From Camelus bactrianus (lineage: Eukaryota > Chordata > Mammalia > Artiodactyla > Camelidae): a stretch of DNA of 64,000 bases. The translations under genes were made by a program, and so were the position numbers. The notes under the pieces were generated by a model. That model saw only the letters and a program-made list of their open reading frames with translations, ran no database searches and was not told the origin of the DNA. The first letter of the stretch is position 1, and each line of letters opens with the position of its first letter. Below are positions 12,433 to 25,259 of the stretch, piece by piece. The DNA is taken from NCBI RefSeq assembly GCF_048773025.1, contig NC_133543.1, positions 8,401,365-8,465,364 on the forward strand, written 5' to 3'.

Positions 12433-13676
12433 GTAAAGCCGAGTTGGAGCTAGTGCCTCCCCATATATATGTATGGAGTGGAGTTTGCATGTGAAAAGAA
12501 ACTTTGTGTTCACAACAAGCTAGGTGAAGGACGGCTTTCACACACAATTATCTTTCAGAACTGAGCATGTGGAGAGATATTCGTTCATCTAGAACAAAAG
12601 GGAACGGGTTGCAGGAGAAACTTTTACTCTGGTTTCTCAGTCTGTTTCCTTGTGCCGGTATGAAGTTCGTGCAGTTTTCACTGTAAAACCGAGTTGGAGC
12701 TAATACCTCCCCATATATATGTATGGAGTGGATTTTGAAAATGAAAGGAAACTTTTTGTTCCCAACAAGCTAGGTGAAGGACGGCTTTCACACACAATTA
12801 TCTGTCAGAACTGAGCATGTGGAGAAACGTTCGTTCATCTATCACAAAGGAACGGGTTGCAAGGAAACTTTTACTCTGTTTTCTCAGTCTGTTTCCTAGT
12901 GCCGGTTTGAAGTTCCTGCCGCTTTCTCTGTAAAACCTTGTTGGAGCTAGTACCTCCCCATATATATGTATGGAGTGGAGTTTGCAAGTGAAAAGAAACT
13001 TTGTGTTCCCAACAACCTAGTTGAAAGACGGCTTTCACACACACTTATCTCTCAGAACTGAGCATTTGGAGAGACGTTCGTTCATCTAGCAAAAAGGGAA
13101 CGGGTTGCAGGAGAAACTTTTACTCTGGTTTCTCAGTCTGTTTCCTAGTGCCGGTTTGAAGTCCCTGCAGTTTTCACTGTAAAACAGAGTTGGAGCTAGT
13201 ACCTCCCCATATATATGTATGGAGTGGAGTTTTCAAGTGAAAAGAAACTTTGTGTTCCCAACAAGCTAGTTGAAGGACGGCTTTCACACACACTTATCTC
13301 TCAGAACTGAGCATGTGGAGAGACGTTCGTTCATCTAGCACAAAGGGAACGGGTTGCAGGAGAAACTTTTACTCTGGTTTCTCAGTCTGTTTCCTAGTGT
13401 CGGTTTGAATTTCCTGCAGTTTTCACTGTAAAACCGAGTTGGAGCTAGTACCTCCCCATATATATGTATGAAGTGGAGATTGAAAGTGAAAAGAATCTTT
13501 GTGTTCCCAACAAGCTAGGTGAAGTACAGCATTCACACACACTTATCTCTAAGAACTGAGCATGTGGAGAAACTTTCGTTCATCTAGTACAAAGGGAACG
13601 GGTTGCAGGAGAAACTTTTACTCTGGTTTCTAAGTGTGCCTCCTAGTGCCGGTTTGAAGTTCCTGCAGTTTTCACT
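12433..13676 (+). repeat. 5-monomer unit A-B-C-D-E
   Basis: Copy of 8952-10195 within the second 14-monomer unit. It shares that unit's private AACAACCTAG (near 13015) and GAAGTCCCTGC, which confirms the 3,481-bp pairing rather than simple 5-mer drift. Confidence 0.85.
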
Positions 13677-14920
13677 GTAAAGCCGAGTTGGAGCTAGTGC
13701 CTCCCCATATATATGTATGGAGTGGAGTTTGCATGTGAAAAGAAACTTTGTGTTCACAACAAGCTAGGTGAAGGACGGCTTTCACACACAATTATCTTTC
13801 AGAACTGAGCATGTGGAGAGATATTCGTTCATCTAGCACAAAAGGGAACGGGTTGCAGGAGAAACTTTTACTCTGGTTTCTCAGTCTGTTTCCTTGTGCC
13901 GGTATGAAGTTCGTGCAGTTTTCACTGTAAAACCGAGTTGGAGCTAATACCTCCCCATATATATGTATGGAGTGGATTTTGAAAGTGAAAGGAAACTTTT
14001 TGTTCCCAACAAGCTAGGTGAAGGACGGCTTTCACACACAATTATCTGTCAGAACTGAGCATGTGGAGAAACGTTCGTTCATCTATCACAAAGGAACGGG
14101 TTGCAAGGAAACTTTTACTCTGCTTTCTCAGTCTGTTTCCTAGTGCCGGTTTGAAGTTCCTGCCGCTTTCTCTGTAAAACCTTGTTGGAGCTAGTACCTC
14201 CCCATATATATGTATGGAGTGGAGTTTGCAAGTGAAAAGAAACTTTGTGTTCCCAACAAGCTAGTTGAAAGACGGCTTTCACACACACTTATCTCTCAGA
14301 ACTGAGCATTTGGAGAGACGTTCGTTCATCTAGCAAAAAGGGAACGGGTTGCAGGAGAAACTTTTACTCTGGTTTCTCAGTCTGTTTCCTAGTGCCGGTT
14401 TGAAGTCCCTGCAGTTTTCACTGTAAAACAGAGTTGGAGCTAGTACCTCCCCATATATATGTATGGAGTGGAGTTTTCAAGTGAAAAGAATCTTTGTGTT
14501 CCCAACAAGCTAGTTGAAGGACGGCTTTCACACACACTTATCTCTCAGAACTGAGCATGTGGACAGACGTTCGTTCATCTAGCACAAAGGGAACGGGTTG
14601 CAGGAGAAACTTTTACTCTGGTTTCTCAGTCTGTTTCCTAGTGTCGGTTTGAATTTCCTGCAGTTTTCACTGTAAAACCGAGTTGGAGCTAGTACCTCCC
14701 CATATATATGTATGAAGTGGAGATTGAAAGTGAAAAGAATCTTTGTGTTCCCAACAAGCTAGGTGAAGTACAGCATTCACACACACTTATCTCTAAGAAC
14801 TGAGCATGTGGAGAAACTTTTGTTCATCTAGTACAAAGGGAGCGGGTTGCAGGAGAAACTTTTACTCTGGTTTCTAAGTGTGCCTCCTAGTGCCGGTTTG
14901 AAGTTCCTGCAGTTTTCACT
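13677..14920 (+). repeat. 5-monomer unit A-B-C-D-E
   Basis: Complete unit that runs past the end of the second 14-monomer copy: its C monomer continues into D and E instead of X. It is therefore the original right flank of the 14-monomer exchange. Private changes include GTGGACAGACG (near 14560) and GGGAGCGGG (near 14840). Confidence 0.85.
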
Positions 14921-15470
14921 GTAAAGCCGAGTTGGAGCTAGTGCCTCCCCATATATATGTATGGAGTGGAGTTTGCATGTGAAAAGAAACTTTGTGTTCA
15001 CAACAAGCTAGGTGAAGGACGGCTTTCACACACAATTATCTTTCAGAACTGAGCATGTGGAGAGATATTCGTTCATCTAGCACAAAAGGGAACGGGTTGC
15101 AGGAGAAACTTTTACTCTGGTTTCTCAGCCTGTTTCCTTGTGCCGGTATGAAGTTCGTGCAGTTTTCACTGTAAAACCGAGTTGGAGCTAATACCTCCCC
15201 ATATATATGTATGGAGTGGATTTTGAAAGTGAAAGGAAACTTTTTGTTCCCAACAAGCTAGGTGAAGGACGGCTTTCACACACACTTATCTGTCAGAACT
15301 GAGCATGTGGAGAAACGTTTGTTCATCTATCACAAAGGAACGGGTTGCAAGGAAACTTTTACTCTGTTTTCTCAGTCTGTTTCCTAGTGCCGGTTTGAAG
15401 TTCCTGCCGCTTTCTCTGTAAAACCTTGTTGGAACTAGTACCTCCCCATATATATGTATGGAGTGGAGTT
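14921..15470 (+). repeat. Last A and B monomers of the 5-monomer array
   Basis: A (GTGTTCACAAC at 14994) and B are followed by a C start (AAACCTTGTTGG, 15424) that soon gives way to a different monomer (GAAACATTGTG, GAAGGTTGGTTTCACACGC). This is the right edge of the homogenised A-E block. Confidence 0.8.
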
Positions 15471-18400
15471 TGCAAGTGAAAAGAAACATTGTGTTCCCAA
15501 CAAGCTAGGTGAAGGTTGGTTTCACACGCACTTATCTCTCAGAACTGAGCATGTGGAGAGACGTTCGTTCATCTAGCACAAAGGGAACGGGTTGCAGGAG
15601 AAACTTTTACTCTGGTTTCTCAGTCTGTTTCCTAGTGACGGTTTGAAGTTCCTGCAGTTTTCACTGTAAAACCGTGTTGGAGCTAGTACCTCCCCATATA
15701 TATGTATGGATTGGAGTTTGCAAGTTAAAAGAAACTTTGTGTTCCCAAAAAGCTAGGTGAAGGATGGTTTTCACACGCACTTATCTCTCAGAAATGAGCA
15801 TGTGGAGAGACGTTCGTTCATCTAGCACGAAGGGAACGGGTTGCAGGAGAAACTTTTACTCTGTTTCTCAGTCTGTTTCCTAGTGCCGGTTCGAAGTTCC
15901 TGCAGTTTTCACTGTAAAACCGAGTTGGAGCTAGTACCTCCCCATATATATGTATGGAGTGGAGTTTGCAATTGAAAAGAAACTTTGTGTTCCCTACAAG
16001 CTAGATGAAGGTTGGTTTCACACTCACTTATCTCTCAGAACTGAGCATGTGGAGAGACGTTCGTTCATCTAGCACAAAGGGAACGGGTTGCAGGAGAAAC
16101 TTTTACTCTGGTTTCTCAGTCTGTTTCCTAGTGCCGGTTTGAAGTTCCTGCAGTTTTCACTGTAAAACCGTGTTGGAGCTAGTACCTCCCCATATATATG
16201 TATGGAGTGGAGTTTGCAAGTTAAAAGAAACTTTGTGTTCCCAAAAAGCTAGGTGAAGGATGGCTTTCACACGCACTTATCTCTCAGAAAAGAGCATTTG
16301 GAGAGACGTTCGTTCATCTAGCACAAAGGCAACGGTTTGCAGGAGAAACTTTTAATCTGGTTTCTCAGTCTGTTTCCAAGTGCCGGTTTGAAGTTCCTGC
16401 AGTATTCACTGTAAAACCGAGTTGGAGCTAGTACCTCCCCATATATATGTATGGAGTGGAGTTTGCAAGTGAAAAGAAACTTTGTGTTCCCAACAAGCTA
16501 GGTGAAGGACGGCTTTCACACACACTAATCTCTCAGAACTGAGCATGTGGAGAGACGTTCGTTCATCTAGCACAAAGGGAACGGGATGCAGGAGAATCTT
16601 TTACTCTGGTTTCTCATTCTGTTTCCTAGTGCCTGTTTGAAGTACCTGCAGTTTTCACTGTAAAACCGAGTTGGAGTTAGTTCCTCCCAATATATATATA
16701 TGGAGTTGGGTTGGCAAGTGAAAAGAAACTTTGTGTTCCCAACAAGCTTGGTGAAGGCTGGCTTTCACCCACACTTATCTCTCAGAACTGAGCATGTGGA
16801 GAGACGTTCGTTCATCTAGCACAAAGGGAACGGGTTGCAGGAGAAACTTTTACTCTAGTTTCTCAGTCTGTTTCCTAGTGCCGGTTTGAAGTTCCTGCAG
16901 TTTTCACTGGAAAACCGAGTTGGAGATAGTACCTCCCCTTATATGTTTATGGAGTGGAGTTTGAAATTGAAAAGAATCTTTGTGTTCCCAACAAGCTAGG
17001 TGAAGGACGGCTTTCACACTCACTTATCTCTCAGAACTGAGCATGTGGAGAGACGTTCGTTCATCTATCACAAAGGGAACGGGTTGCAGGAGAATCTTTT
17101 ACTCTGGTTTCTCAGTCTGTTTCCTAGTGCCGGTTTGAAGTACCTACAGTTTTCACTGTAAAACCGAGTTGGAGCTAGTACCTCCCCATATATGTTTATG
17201 GAGTGGATTTTGAAATTGAAAAGAATCTTTGTGTTCCCAACAAGCTAGGTAAAGGACGGCTTTCACACACACTTATCTCTCAGAACTGAGCATGTGGAGA
17301 GACGTTCGTTCATCTAGCACAAAGGGAACGGGTTGCAGGAGAAACTTTTACTCTGGTTTCTCAGTCTGTTTCCTAGTGCCGGTTTTAAGTTCCTGCAGTT
17401 TTCACTGTTAAACCGAGTTGGCTAATACCTCCCCATATATATGTATGGAGTGGTGTTTGCAAGTGAAAAGAAACTTTGTGTTCCCAACAACCTAGTTGAA
17501 GGATGGCTTTCACACGCACTTATCTCTCAGAACTGAGCTTGTGGAGAGACGTTCGTTCATCTAGCACAAAGGGAACTGGTTGCAGGAGAAACTTTTACTC
17601 CGATTTCTCAGTCTGTTTCCTAGTGCCGGTTTGAAGTTCCTGCAGTTTTCACTGTAAAACCGAGTTGGAGCTAGTGCTTCCCCATATATATGTATGGTGT
17701 TGGGTTTGAAAGTGAAAAGAAACTTTGTGTTCTCTACAAGCTAGGTGAAGGACGGCATTCACACACACATATGTCTCAGATCTGAGCATGTGGAGAGACG
17801 TTCGTTCATCTATCACAAAGGAACGGGTTGCAAGGAAACTTTTACTCTGTTTTCTCAGTCTGTTTCCTAGTGCCGGTTTGAAGTTCCTGCCGCTTTCTCT
17901 GTAAAACCTTGTTGGAGCTAGTACCTCCCCATATATATGTATGGAGTGGAGTTTGCAAGTGAAAAGAAACTTTGTGTTCCCAACAAGCTAGTTGAAAGAC
18001 GGCTTTCACACACACTTATCTCTCAGAACTGAGCATGTGGAGAGACGTTCGTTCATCTAGCACAAAGGGAACGGTTTGCAGGAGAAACTTTTACTCTGGT
18101 TTTTCAGTTTGTTTCCTAGTGCCGGTTTGAAGTTCCTGCAGTTTTCACTTTAAAACCGGTTTGGAGCTAGTGCCTCCCCATATATATGTATGGAGTGGAT
18201 TTTGCAAGTGAAAAGAAACTTTGTGTTCCCAACAAGCTAGGTGAAGGACGGCTTTCACACACACTTATCTCTCAGAACTGAGCATGAGGAGAGACGTTCG
18301 TTCATCTAGCACAAAGGGAACGGGTTTCAGGAGAATCTTTTAATCTGTTTTCTCAGTCTGTTTCCTAGTGCCGGTTTGAAGTTCCTGCAGTTTTCACTGT

Positions 18401-19379
18401 AAAACCGAGTTGGAGCTAGTACCTCCCCATATATATGTATGGAGTGGAGTTTTCAAGTGAAAAGAAACTATGTGTTCCCAGCAAGCTAGGTGAAGGACTG
18501 CTTTCACACACACTTTTCTCTCTGAACTTAGCATGTGGAGAGACGTTCGTTCATCTAGCACAAAGGGAACGGTTTGCCGGAGAATCTTTTACTGTGGTTT
18601 CCCAGTCTGTTTCCTAGTTCCGGTTTGAAGTTCCTGCAGTTTTCACTGTAAAACCGAGTTCTAGCTAGTACCACCCCATATATATGTATGGAGTGGAGTT
18701 TGCAAGTGAAAGAAACTTTGTGTTCCCAACAAGCTATGTGAAGGACGGCTTTCACACACACTTATCTCTCAGAACTGAGCATGTGGTGAGACATTCGTTC
18801 ATCTAGCACAAAAGGAAAGGGTTGCAGGAGAATCTTGTACTCTGGTTTCTCAGTCTGTTTCCTAGTGCCGGTTTGAAGTTCCTGCAGTTTTCACTGTAAA
18901 ACCGAGTTGGCTAACACCTCCCCATATATATGTATGCAGTGGATTTTGCAAGTGAAAAAAAACTTTGTGTTCCCAACAAGCCAGGTGAAGGATGGCTTTC
19001 ACACGCACATATCTCTCAGAACTGAGCATGTTGAGAGACGTTCGTTCATCTAGCACAAAGGGAACGGGTTGCAGGAGAAACTTTTACTCTGGTTTCTCAG
19101 TCTGTTTCCTAGTGCCGATTTGAAGTTCCTGCAGTTTTCACTGTAAATCCGAGTTGTAGCTAGTACCTCCCCATATATATTTATGGAGTGGAGTTTGAAA
19201 GTGAAAAGAAACTTTGTGTTCCCAACAAGCTAGGTGAAGTTTGGTTTCACACGCACTTATCTCTCAGAACTGAGCATGTGGAGAGACGTTCGTTCATCTA
19301 GCACAAAGGGAACGGTTTGCAGGAGAAACATTTTCTCTGGTTTCTCAGTCTGTTTCCTAGTGCCGGTTTGAAGTTCCTG
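15471..19379 (+). repeat. Irregular monomer tract
   Basis: About 16 monomers without a repeating order that I can see. Distinctive forms are GAAGGTTGGTTTCAC (15500, 16000), GCAAGTTAAAAG with CCCAAAAAGCTAGG (15720, 16210), TTATATGTTTATGG with GAAATTGAAAAG (16930), CATATGTTTATGG (17190), a B/C-like junction (17820-17910), and GTTCTAGCTAGTACCACCCC (18655). Several of these recur in 21-29 kb. Copies differ more from one another than in the blocks to the left, as expected for an older or less homogenised tract. Confidence 0.8.
18435..18845 (+). repeat. Segment shared with 23150-23570
   Basis: Shared unusual features are GGACTGCTTTCACAC with TTTTCTCTCTGAAC, GTTCTAGCTA followed by ACCACCCCAT, GCAAGTGAAAGAAAC (one A short) and GCTATGTGAAGG. 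The separation is about 4,716 bp (19 monomers). It is a diverged relic of an earlier longer-range duplication. Confidence 0.75.
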
Positions 19380-21395
19380 CAGTTTTCACTGTAAAACCGT
19401 GTTTTAGCTAGTACTTCCCCATATATATGAATGGAGTGGATTTTGAAAGTGAAAGGAAACTTTTTGTTCACAACAAGCTATGTGAAGTACGGCTTTCACA
19501 CACACTTATCTGTCAGAACTGAGCATGTGGAGAAACGTTCGTTCATCTATCACAAAGGAACGGGTGGCAAGGAAACTTTTACTCTGTTTCTCAGTCTGTT
19601 TCCTAGTGCCGGTTTGAAGTTCCTGCCGCTTTCTCTGTAAAACCTTGTTGGAGCTAGTACCTCCCCATATATATGTATGGAGTGGAGTTTGCAAGTGAAA
19701 AGAAACTTTGTGTTCCCAACAAGCTAGTTGAAAGACGGCTTTCACACACACTTATCTCTCAGAACTGAGCATGTGGAGAGACGTTCGTTCATCTAGCACA
19801 AAGGGAACGGGTTGCAGGAGAAACTTTTACTCTGGTTTCTCAGACTGTTTCCTAGTGCCGGTTTTAACTTCCTGCAGTTTTCACTGTTAAACCGAGTTGG
19901 CTACTACCTCCCCATATATATGTATGGAGTGGAGTTTGCAAGTGAAAAGAAACTTTGTGTTCCCAACAAGCTAGTTGAAGGATGGCTTTCACACGCACTT
20001 ATCTCTCAGATATGAGCATGTGGAGAGACGTTCGTTCATCTAGCCCAAACGGAACGAGTTGCAGGAGAAACTTTTACTCTGGTTTCTCAGTCTGTTTCCT
20101 AGTGCCGGTTTGACTTTCCTGTATTTTTCACTGTAAAACCGAGTTGGAGCTAGGGCCTCCCCATATATATGTATGGAGTGGAGTTTGCAAGTGAAGAGTA
20201 AATTTGTGTTCCCACCAAGCTAGGTGAAGGACGGCTTTCACACAAACTTTTCGCTCTGAACTGAGCATGTGGAGAGACGTTCGTTCATCTAGCACAAAGG
20301 GAACGGGTTGCAGGAGAAACTTTTACTCTGGTTTCTCAGTCTGTTTCCTAGTGCCGTTTTGAAGTTCCTGCAGTTTTCACTGTATAGCAGATTTGGAGCT
20401 AGTACCTCCCCATATATTCGTATGGAGTGGAGTTTGCTAGTGAAAAGTAACTTTGTGTTCCCAACAAGCTAGGTGAAGGACGGCTTTCACACACACTTAT
20501 CTCTCAGAACTGAGCATGTGGAGAGACGTTCGTTCGTCTAGCACAAAGGGAACGGGTTGCAGGAGAAACTTTTTCTCTGGTTTCTCAGTCTGTTTCCTTG
20601 TGCCTGTTAGAAGTTCCTGCAGTTTTCACTGTAAAACCGAGTTGGAGCTAATACATCCCCATATATAAGTATGGAGTGGATTTTGAAAGTGAAAGGAAAC
20701 ATTTTGTTCCCAACAAGCTAGGTGAAGGACGGCTTTCACACACACTTATCTCTCAGAACTGAGCATGTGGAGAAACGTTCGTTCATCTATCACAAAAGAA
20801 CGAGTTGCAAGGAAACTTTTACTCTGTTTTCTCAGTCTGTTTCCTAGTGCCGGTTTGAAGTTCCTGCCGCTTTCTCTGTAAAACCGTGTTTGAGCTAGTA
20901 CCTCCCCATATGTTTGTATGGAGTGGAGTTTGCAAGTGAAAAGGAACTTTGTGTTCCCAACAAGCTAGTTGAAAGACGGTTTTCACACACACTTATCTCT
21001 CAGAACTGAGCATGTGGAGAGACGTTCGTTCATCTAGCACAAAGGGAAAGGGTTGCAGGAGAAACTTTTACTCTTGTTTCTCAGTCTGTTTCCTAGTGCC
21101 GGTTTTAAGTTCCTGCAGTTTTCACTGTTAAACCGAGTTGGCTAGTACCTCCCCATATATATGTATGGAATGGACTTTGCAAGTGAAAAGAAACTTTGTG
21201 TTCCCAACAAGCTAGTTGAAGGATGGCTTTCACACGCACTTATCTCTCAGAACTGAGCATGTGGAGAGACGTTCGTTCATCTAGCACAAAGGGAACGGGT
21301 TGCAGGAGAAATTTTTACTCCGATTTCTCAGTCTGTTTCCTAGTGCCGGTTTGAAGTTCCTGCAGTTTTCACTGTAAAGCCGAGTTGGAGTTTGT
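19380..21395 (+). repeat. Diverged relative of the 12-monomer unit
   Basis: Colinear with about 2235-4250 at a separation of about 17,145 bp (69 monomers). Shared odd features in the same order are TTTTAGC then AGTACTTCCCC, TTGGCTACTACC, TAGCCCAAACGG, TTGACTTTCCTGTATTTTTC, CATATATTCGTATGG, TTGGCTAGTACC and ACTCCGATTTC. The stretch 20565-21060 does not match: it carries B/C-type sequence where the 12-monomer unit has GTTGGGTTTGC monomers. Confidence 0.8.
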
Positions 21396-22029
21396 ACCTC
21401 CCCATATATATGTATGGAGTGGAGTGTGCAAGTGAAAAGAAACTTTGTGTTCCCAACAAGCTAGGTGAAGGTTGGTTTCACACACAATTATCTCTCAGAA
21501 ATGACCATGTGGAGAGACGTTCGTTCATCTAGCCCAAACGGAACGGGTGGCAGGAGAAACTTTTACTCTGGTTTCTCCGTGTGTTTCCTAGTGACGGTTT
21601 AAATTTCCTGTATTTTTCACTGTAAAAACGAGTTGGAGCTAGTGCCTCCCCATATATATGTATGGGGTGGAGTTTGCAAGTGAAGAGTAACTTTGTGTTC
21701 CCACCAAGGTAGGTGAAGGACGGCTTTCACACATACTTATCTCTCAGAACTGAGAATGTGGAGAGACGTTCGTTCATCTAGCACAAGGGGAACGGGTTGC
21801 AGGAGAAACATTTACTCTGGTTTCTCAGTCTGTTTCCTAGTGCCGTTTTGAAGTTCCTGCAGTTTTCACTGTAAAACAGATTTGGAGCTAGTACCTCCCA
21901 ATATATTTGTATGGAGTGGAGTTTGCTAGAGAAAAGTAACTTTGTGTTCCCAACAAGCTAGGTGAAAGACGGCTTTCACACACACTTATCTCTCAGAACT
22001 GAGCATGTGCAGAGACGTTCGTTCGTCTA
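21396..22029 (+). repeat. Unordered monomers
   Basis: Two to three monomers with GACCATGTGG (21503), TAGCCCAAACGG (21532), CATATATATGTATGGGG (near 21650) and GTTTGCTAGAG (near 21925). They resemble parts of the 12-monomer unit, but no long match was found by eye. Confidence 0.7.
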
Positions 22030-23110
22030 GCACAAAGGGAACGGTTTGCAGGAGAAAATTTTTCTCTTTTTTTCTCAGTCTGTTTCCTATCGCCGGTTTG
22101 AAGTTCCTGCAGATTTCACTGTAAAACCGATTTGGGGCTAGTGCCTCCCCATATATATGTATGGAGTTGGGTTTGCAAGTGAAAAGAAACTTTGTGTTCC
22201 CAACAAGCTAGGTGAAGGACGGCATTCACACACACATATGTCTCAGAACTGAGCATGTGGAGAGACGTTCGTTCATCTAGCAAAAATGGAACGGGTTGCA
22301 GGAGAAACTTTTACTCTGGTTTCTAAGTGTGCTTCCTAGTGCCGGTGTGAAGTTCCTGCAGTTTTCACTGTAAAGCCGAGTTGGAGCTAGTGCCTCCCCA
22401 TATATATGTATGGAGTGGAGTCTGCATGTGAAAAGAAACTTTGTGTTCCCAACAAGCTAGGTGAAGGACGGCTTTCACACACAATTATCTTTCACAACAG
22501 AGCATGTGGAGAGATGTTCGTTCATCTAGCACAAAGGGAACGGGTAGCAGGAGAAACTTTTACTCTGGTTTCTTAGTCTTTTTCCTTGTGCCGGTTTGAA
22601 GTTCGTGCAGTTTTCACTGTAAAACCAAGTTGGAGTAAATTCCTCCCCATATATATGTATGGAGTGGATTTTGAAAGTGAAAGGAAACTTTTTGTTCCCA
22701 ACAAGCTAGGTGAAGGACGGCTTTCACACACACTTATCTGTCAGAACTGAGCATGTGGAGAAACGTTCGTTCATCTATCACAAAGGAACGGGTTGCAAGG
22801 AAACTTTTACTCTGTTTTCTCAGTCTGTTTCCTAGTGCCGGTTTGAAGTTCCTGCCGCTTTCTCTGTAAAACCTTGTTGGAGCTAGTACCTCCCCATATA
22901 TATGTATGGAGTGGAGATTGCAAGTGAAAAGAAACTTTGTGTTCCCAACAGGCTAGTTGAAAGACGCCTTTCACACACACTTATCTCTCAGAACTGAGCA
23001 TGTGGAGAGACGTTCGCTCATCTAGCACAAAAGGAACGAGTTGCAGGAGAAACTTTTACCCTGGTTTCTCAGTCTGTTTCCTAGTGCCGGTTTGAATTTC
23101 CTGTATTTTT
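22030..23110 (+). repeat. ~1.1-kb block repeated at 25260-26340
   Basis: X-like (GGGGCTAG), A-like (AGTCTGCATGTG), B (TTTTTGTTCCC) and C-like (GGAGATTGCAAG, CCCAACAGGCTAG, GACGCCTTTC) monomers appear in this order. The block recurs 3,229 bp downstream (13 monomers) with the same private variants. The monomers between the two blocks are not duplicated. Confidence 0.82.
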
Positions 23111-23149
23111 CACTGTAAAACCGAGTTGGAGCTAGTGCCTCCCCATATA

Positions 23150-23570
23150 TATGTATGGAGTGGAGTTTGCAAGTGAAAAGAAACTTTGTGTTCCCAACAA
23201 GCCAGGTGAAGGACTGCTTTCACACACACTTTTCTCTCTGAACTGAGCATGTGGAGAGACGTTCGTTCATCTAGCACAAAGGGAACTGGTTGCCAGAGAA
23301 ACTTTTACTGTGGTTTCCCAGTCTGTTTCCTAGTTCCGGTTTGAAGTTCCTGCAGTTTTCATTGTAAAACCGAGTTCTAGCTAAAACCACCCCATATATA
23401 TGTATGGAGTGGAGTTTGCAAGTGAAAGAAACTTTGTGTTCCCAACAAGCTATGTGAAGGACGGCTTTCACACACACTTATCTCTCAGAACTGAGCATGT
23501 GGAGAGACATTCGTTCATATAGCACAAAAGGAACGGGTTGCAGGAGAATCTTGTACTCTGTCTTCTCAGT
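23150..23570 (+). repeat. Segment shared with 18435-18845
   Basis: Partner of the earlier segment, with the same run of unusual variants including ACCACCCCAT and GCTATGTGAAGG. Both flanks differ from those of the partner. Confidence 0.75.
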
Positions 23571-25259
23571 CTGCTTCCTAGTGCCGGTTTGAAGTACCTG
23601 CAGTTTTCACTGTAAAATCGAGTTGGAGCTAGTTCCTCCCCATATATATGTATGGAGTTGGGTTGGCAAGTGAAAAGAAACTTTGTGTTCCCAACAAGCT
23701 AGGTGAAGGATGGCTTTCACCCACACTTATCTCTCACAACTGAGCATGTGGAGAGACGTTCGTTCATCTACCATAAAGGGAACGGGTTGCAGGGAAACTT
23801 TTACTCTGGTTTCTCAGTCTGTTTCCTAGTGCCGTTTTGAAGTTCCTGCAGTTTTCACTGTAAAACCGAGTTGGAGCTAGTACCTCCCCATATATATGTA
23901 TGGAGTGGAGTTTGCAATTGAAAAGAAACTTTGTGTTCCCAACAAGCTAGGTGAAGTTTGGTTTCACACGCACTTATCTCTCAGAACTGAGCATGTGGAG
24001 AGACGTTCGTTCATCTAGCACAAAGGGAACGGGTTGCAGGAGAAACTTTTAATCTGGTTTCTCAGTCTGTTTCATAGTGCCGGTTTGAAGTTCCTGCAGT
24101 TTTCACTGTAAAACCGAGTTGGAGCTAGTACCTCCCCATATATATGTATGGAGTGGAGTTTGCAAGTGAAAAGAAACTTTGTGTTCCCAACAAGCTAGGT
24201 GAAGGTTGGTTTCACACGCACTTATCTCTCAGAACTGAGCATGTGGAGAGACGTTCGTTCATCTAGCACAAAGGGAACGGGTTGCAGGAGAAACTTTTAC
24301 TCTGGTTTCTCAGTCTGTTTCCTAGTGACGGTTTGAAGATCCTGCAGTTTTCACTGTAAAACCGTGTTGGAGCTAGTACCTCCCCATATATATGTATGGA
24401 GTGGAGTTTGCAAGTTAAAAGAAACTTTGTGTTCCCAAAAAGCTAGGTGAAGGATGGCTTTCACACGCACTTATCTCTCAGAAATGAGCATGTGGAGAGA
24501 CGTTCGTTCATCTAGCACAAAGGGAAAGGGTTGCAGGAGAAACTTTTACTCTGTTTTCTCAGTCTGTTTCCTAGTGCCGGTTTGAAGTTCCTGCAGTTTT
24601 CACTGTAAAACCGAGTTGGAGCTAGTACCTCCCCTTATATGTGTATGGAGTGGAGTTTGAAATTGAAAAGAATCTTTGTGTTCCCAACAAGCTAGGTGAA
24701 GGACGGCTTTCACACACACTTATCTCTCAGAACTGAGCATGTGGAGAGACGTTCGTTCAACTAGCACAAAGGGAACGGGTTGCAGGAGAATCTTTTACTC
24801 TGGTTTCTCAGTCTGTTTCCTAGTGCCGGTTTGAAGTACCTACAGTTTTCACTGTTAAACCGAGTTGGAGCTAGTACCTCCCCATATATGTTTATGGAGT
24901 GGATTTTGAAATTGAAAAGAATCTTTGTGTTCCCAACAAGCTAGGCAAAGGACGGCTTTCACACACACTTACCTCTCAGAACTGAGCATGTGGAGAGACG
25001 TTCGTTCATCTAGCACAAAGGGAACGGGTTGCAGGAGAAACTTTTACTCTGGTTTCACAGTCTGTTTCCTAGTGCCGGTTTGAAATTCCTGCAGTTTTCA
25101 CTGTTAAACCGATTTGGCTAGTACCTCCCCATATATATGTATGGAGTGGAGTTTGCAAGTGAAAAGAAACTTTGTGTTCCCAACAAGCTATTTGAAGGAT
25201 GGCTTTCACACGCACTTATCTCTCAGATATGAGCATGTGGAGAGACGTTCGTTCATCTA
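23571..25259 (+). repeat. Irregular monomers echoing 15.5-17.4 kb
   Basis: Contains GGTTGGCAAGTG (23660), GAAGGTTGGTTTCACACGC (24200), GCAAGTTAAAAG with AAAAAGCTAGG (24410), TTATATGTGTATGG with GAAATTGAAAAG (24630), and CATATGTTTATGGAGTGG (24890). The same forms appear at 15500-17400, and the last two again at 28610-28870. They read as scattered parts of an older higher-order unit. Confidence 0.72.

Larger units (their letters stand above)
10868..14348 (+). repeat. 14-monomer higher-order unit, copy 2
   Basis: Same order as 7385-10867; length is 3,481 bp because of a 2-bp loss in the AT core near 11970. Noticed differences from copy 1 include 11360 (GGTAACGGG against GGGAACGGG) and the variants GGGAATGGG (10366) and GCTAGATGAAGG (10530), which are seen only in copy 1. 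Variant bases at 10867 and 10885 place the junction in 10868-10884. Confidence 0.88.
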
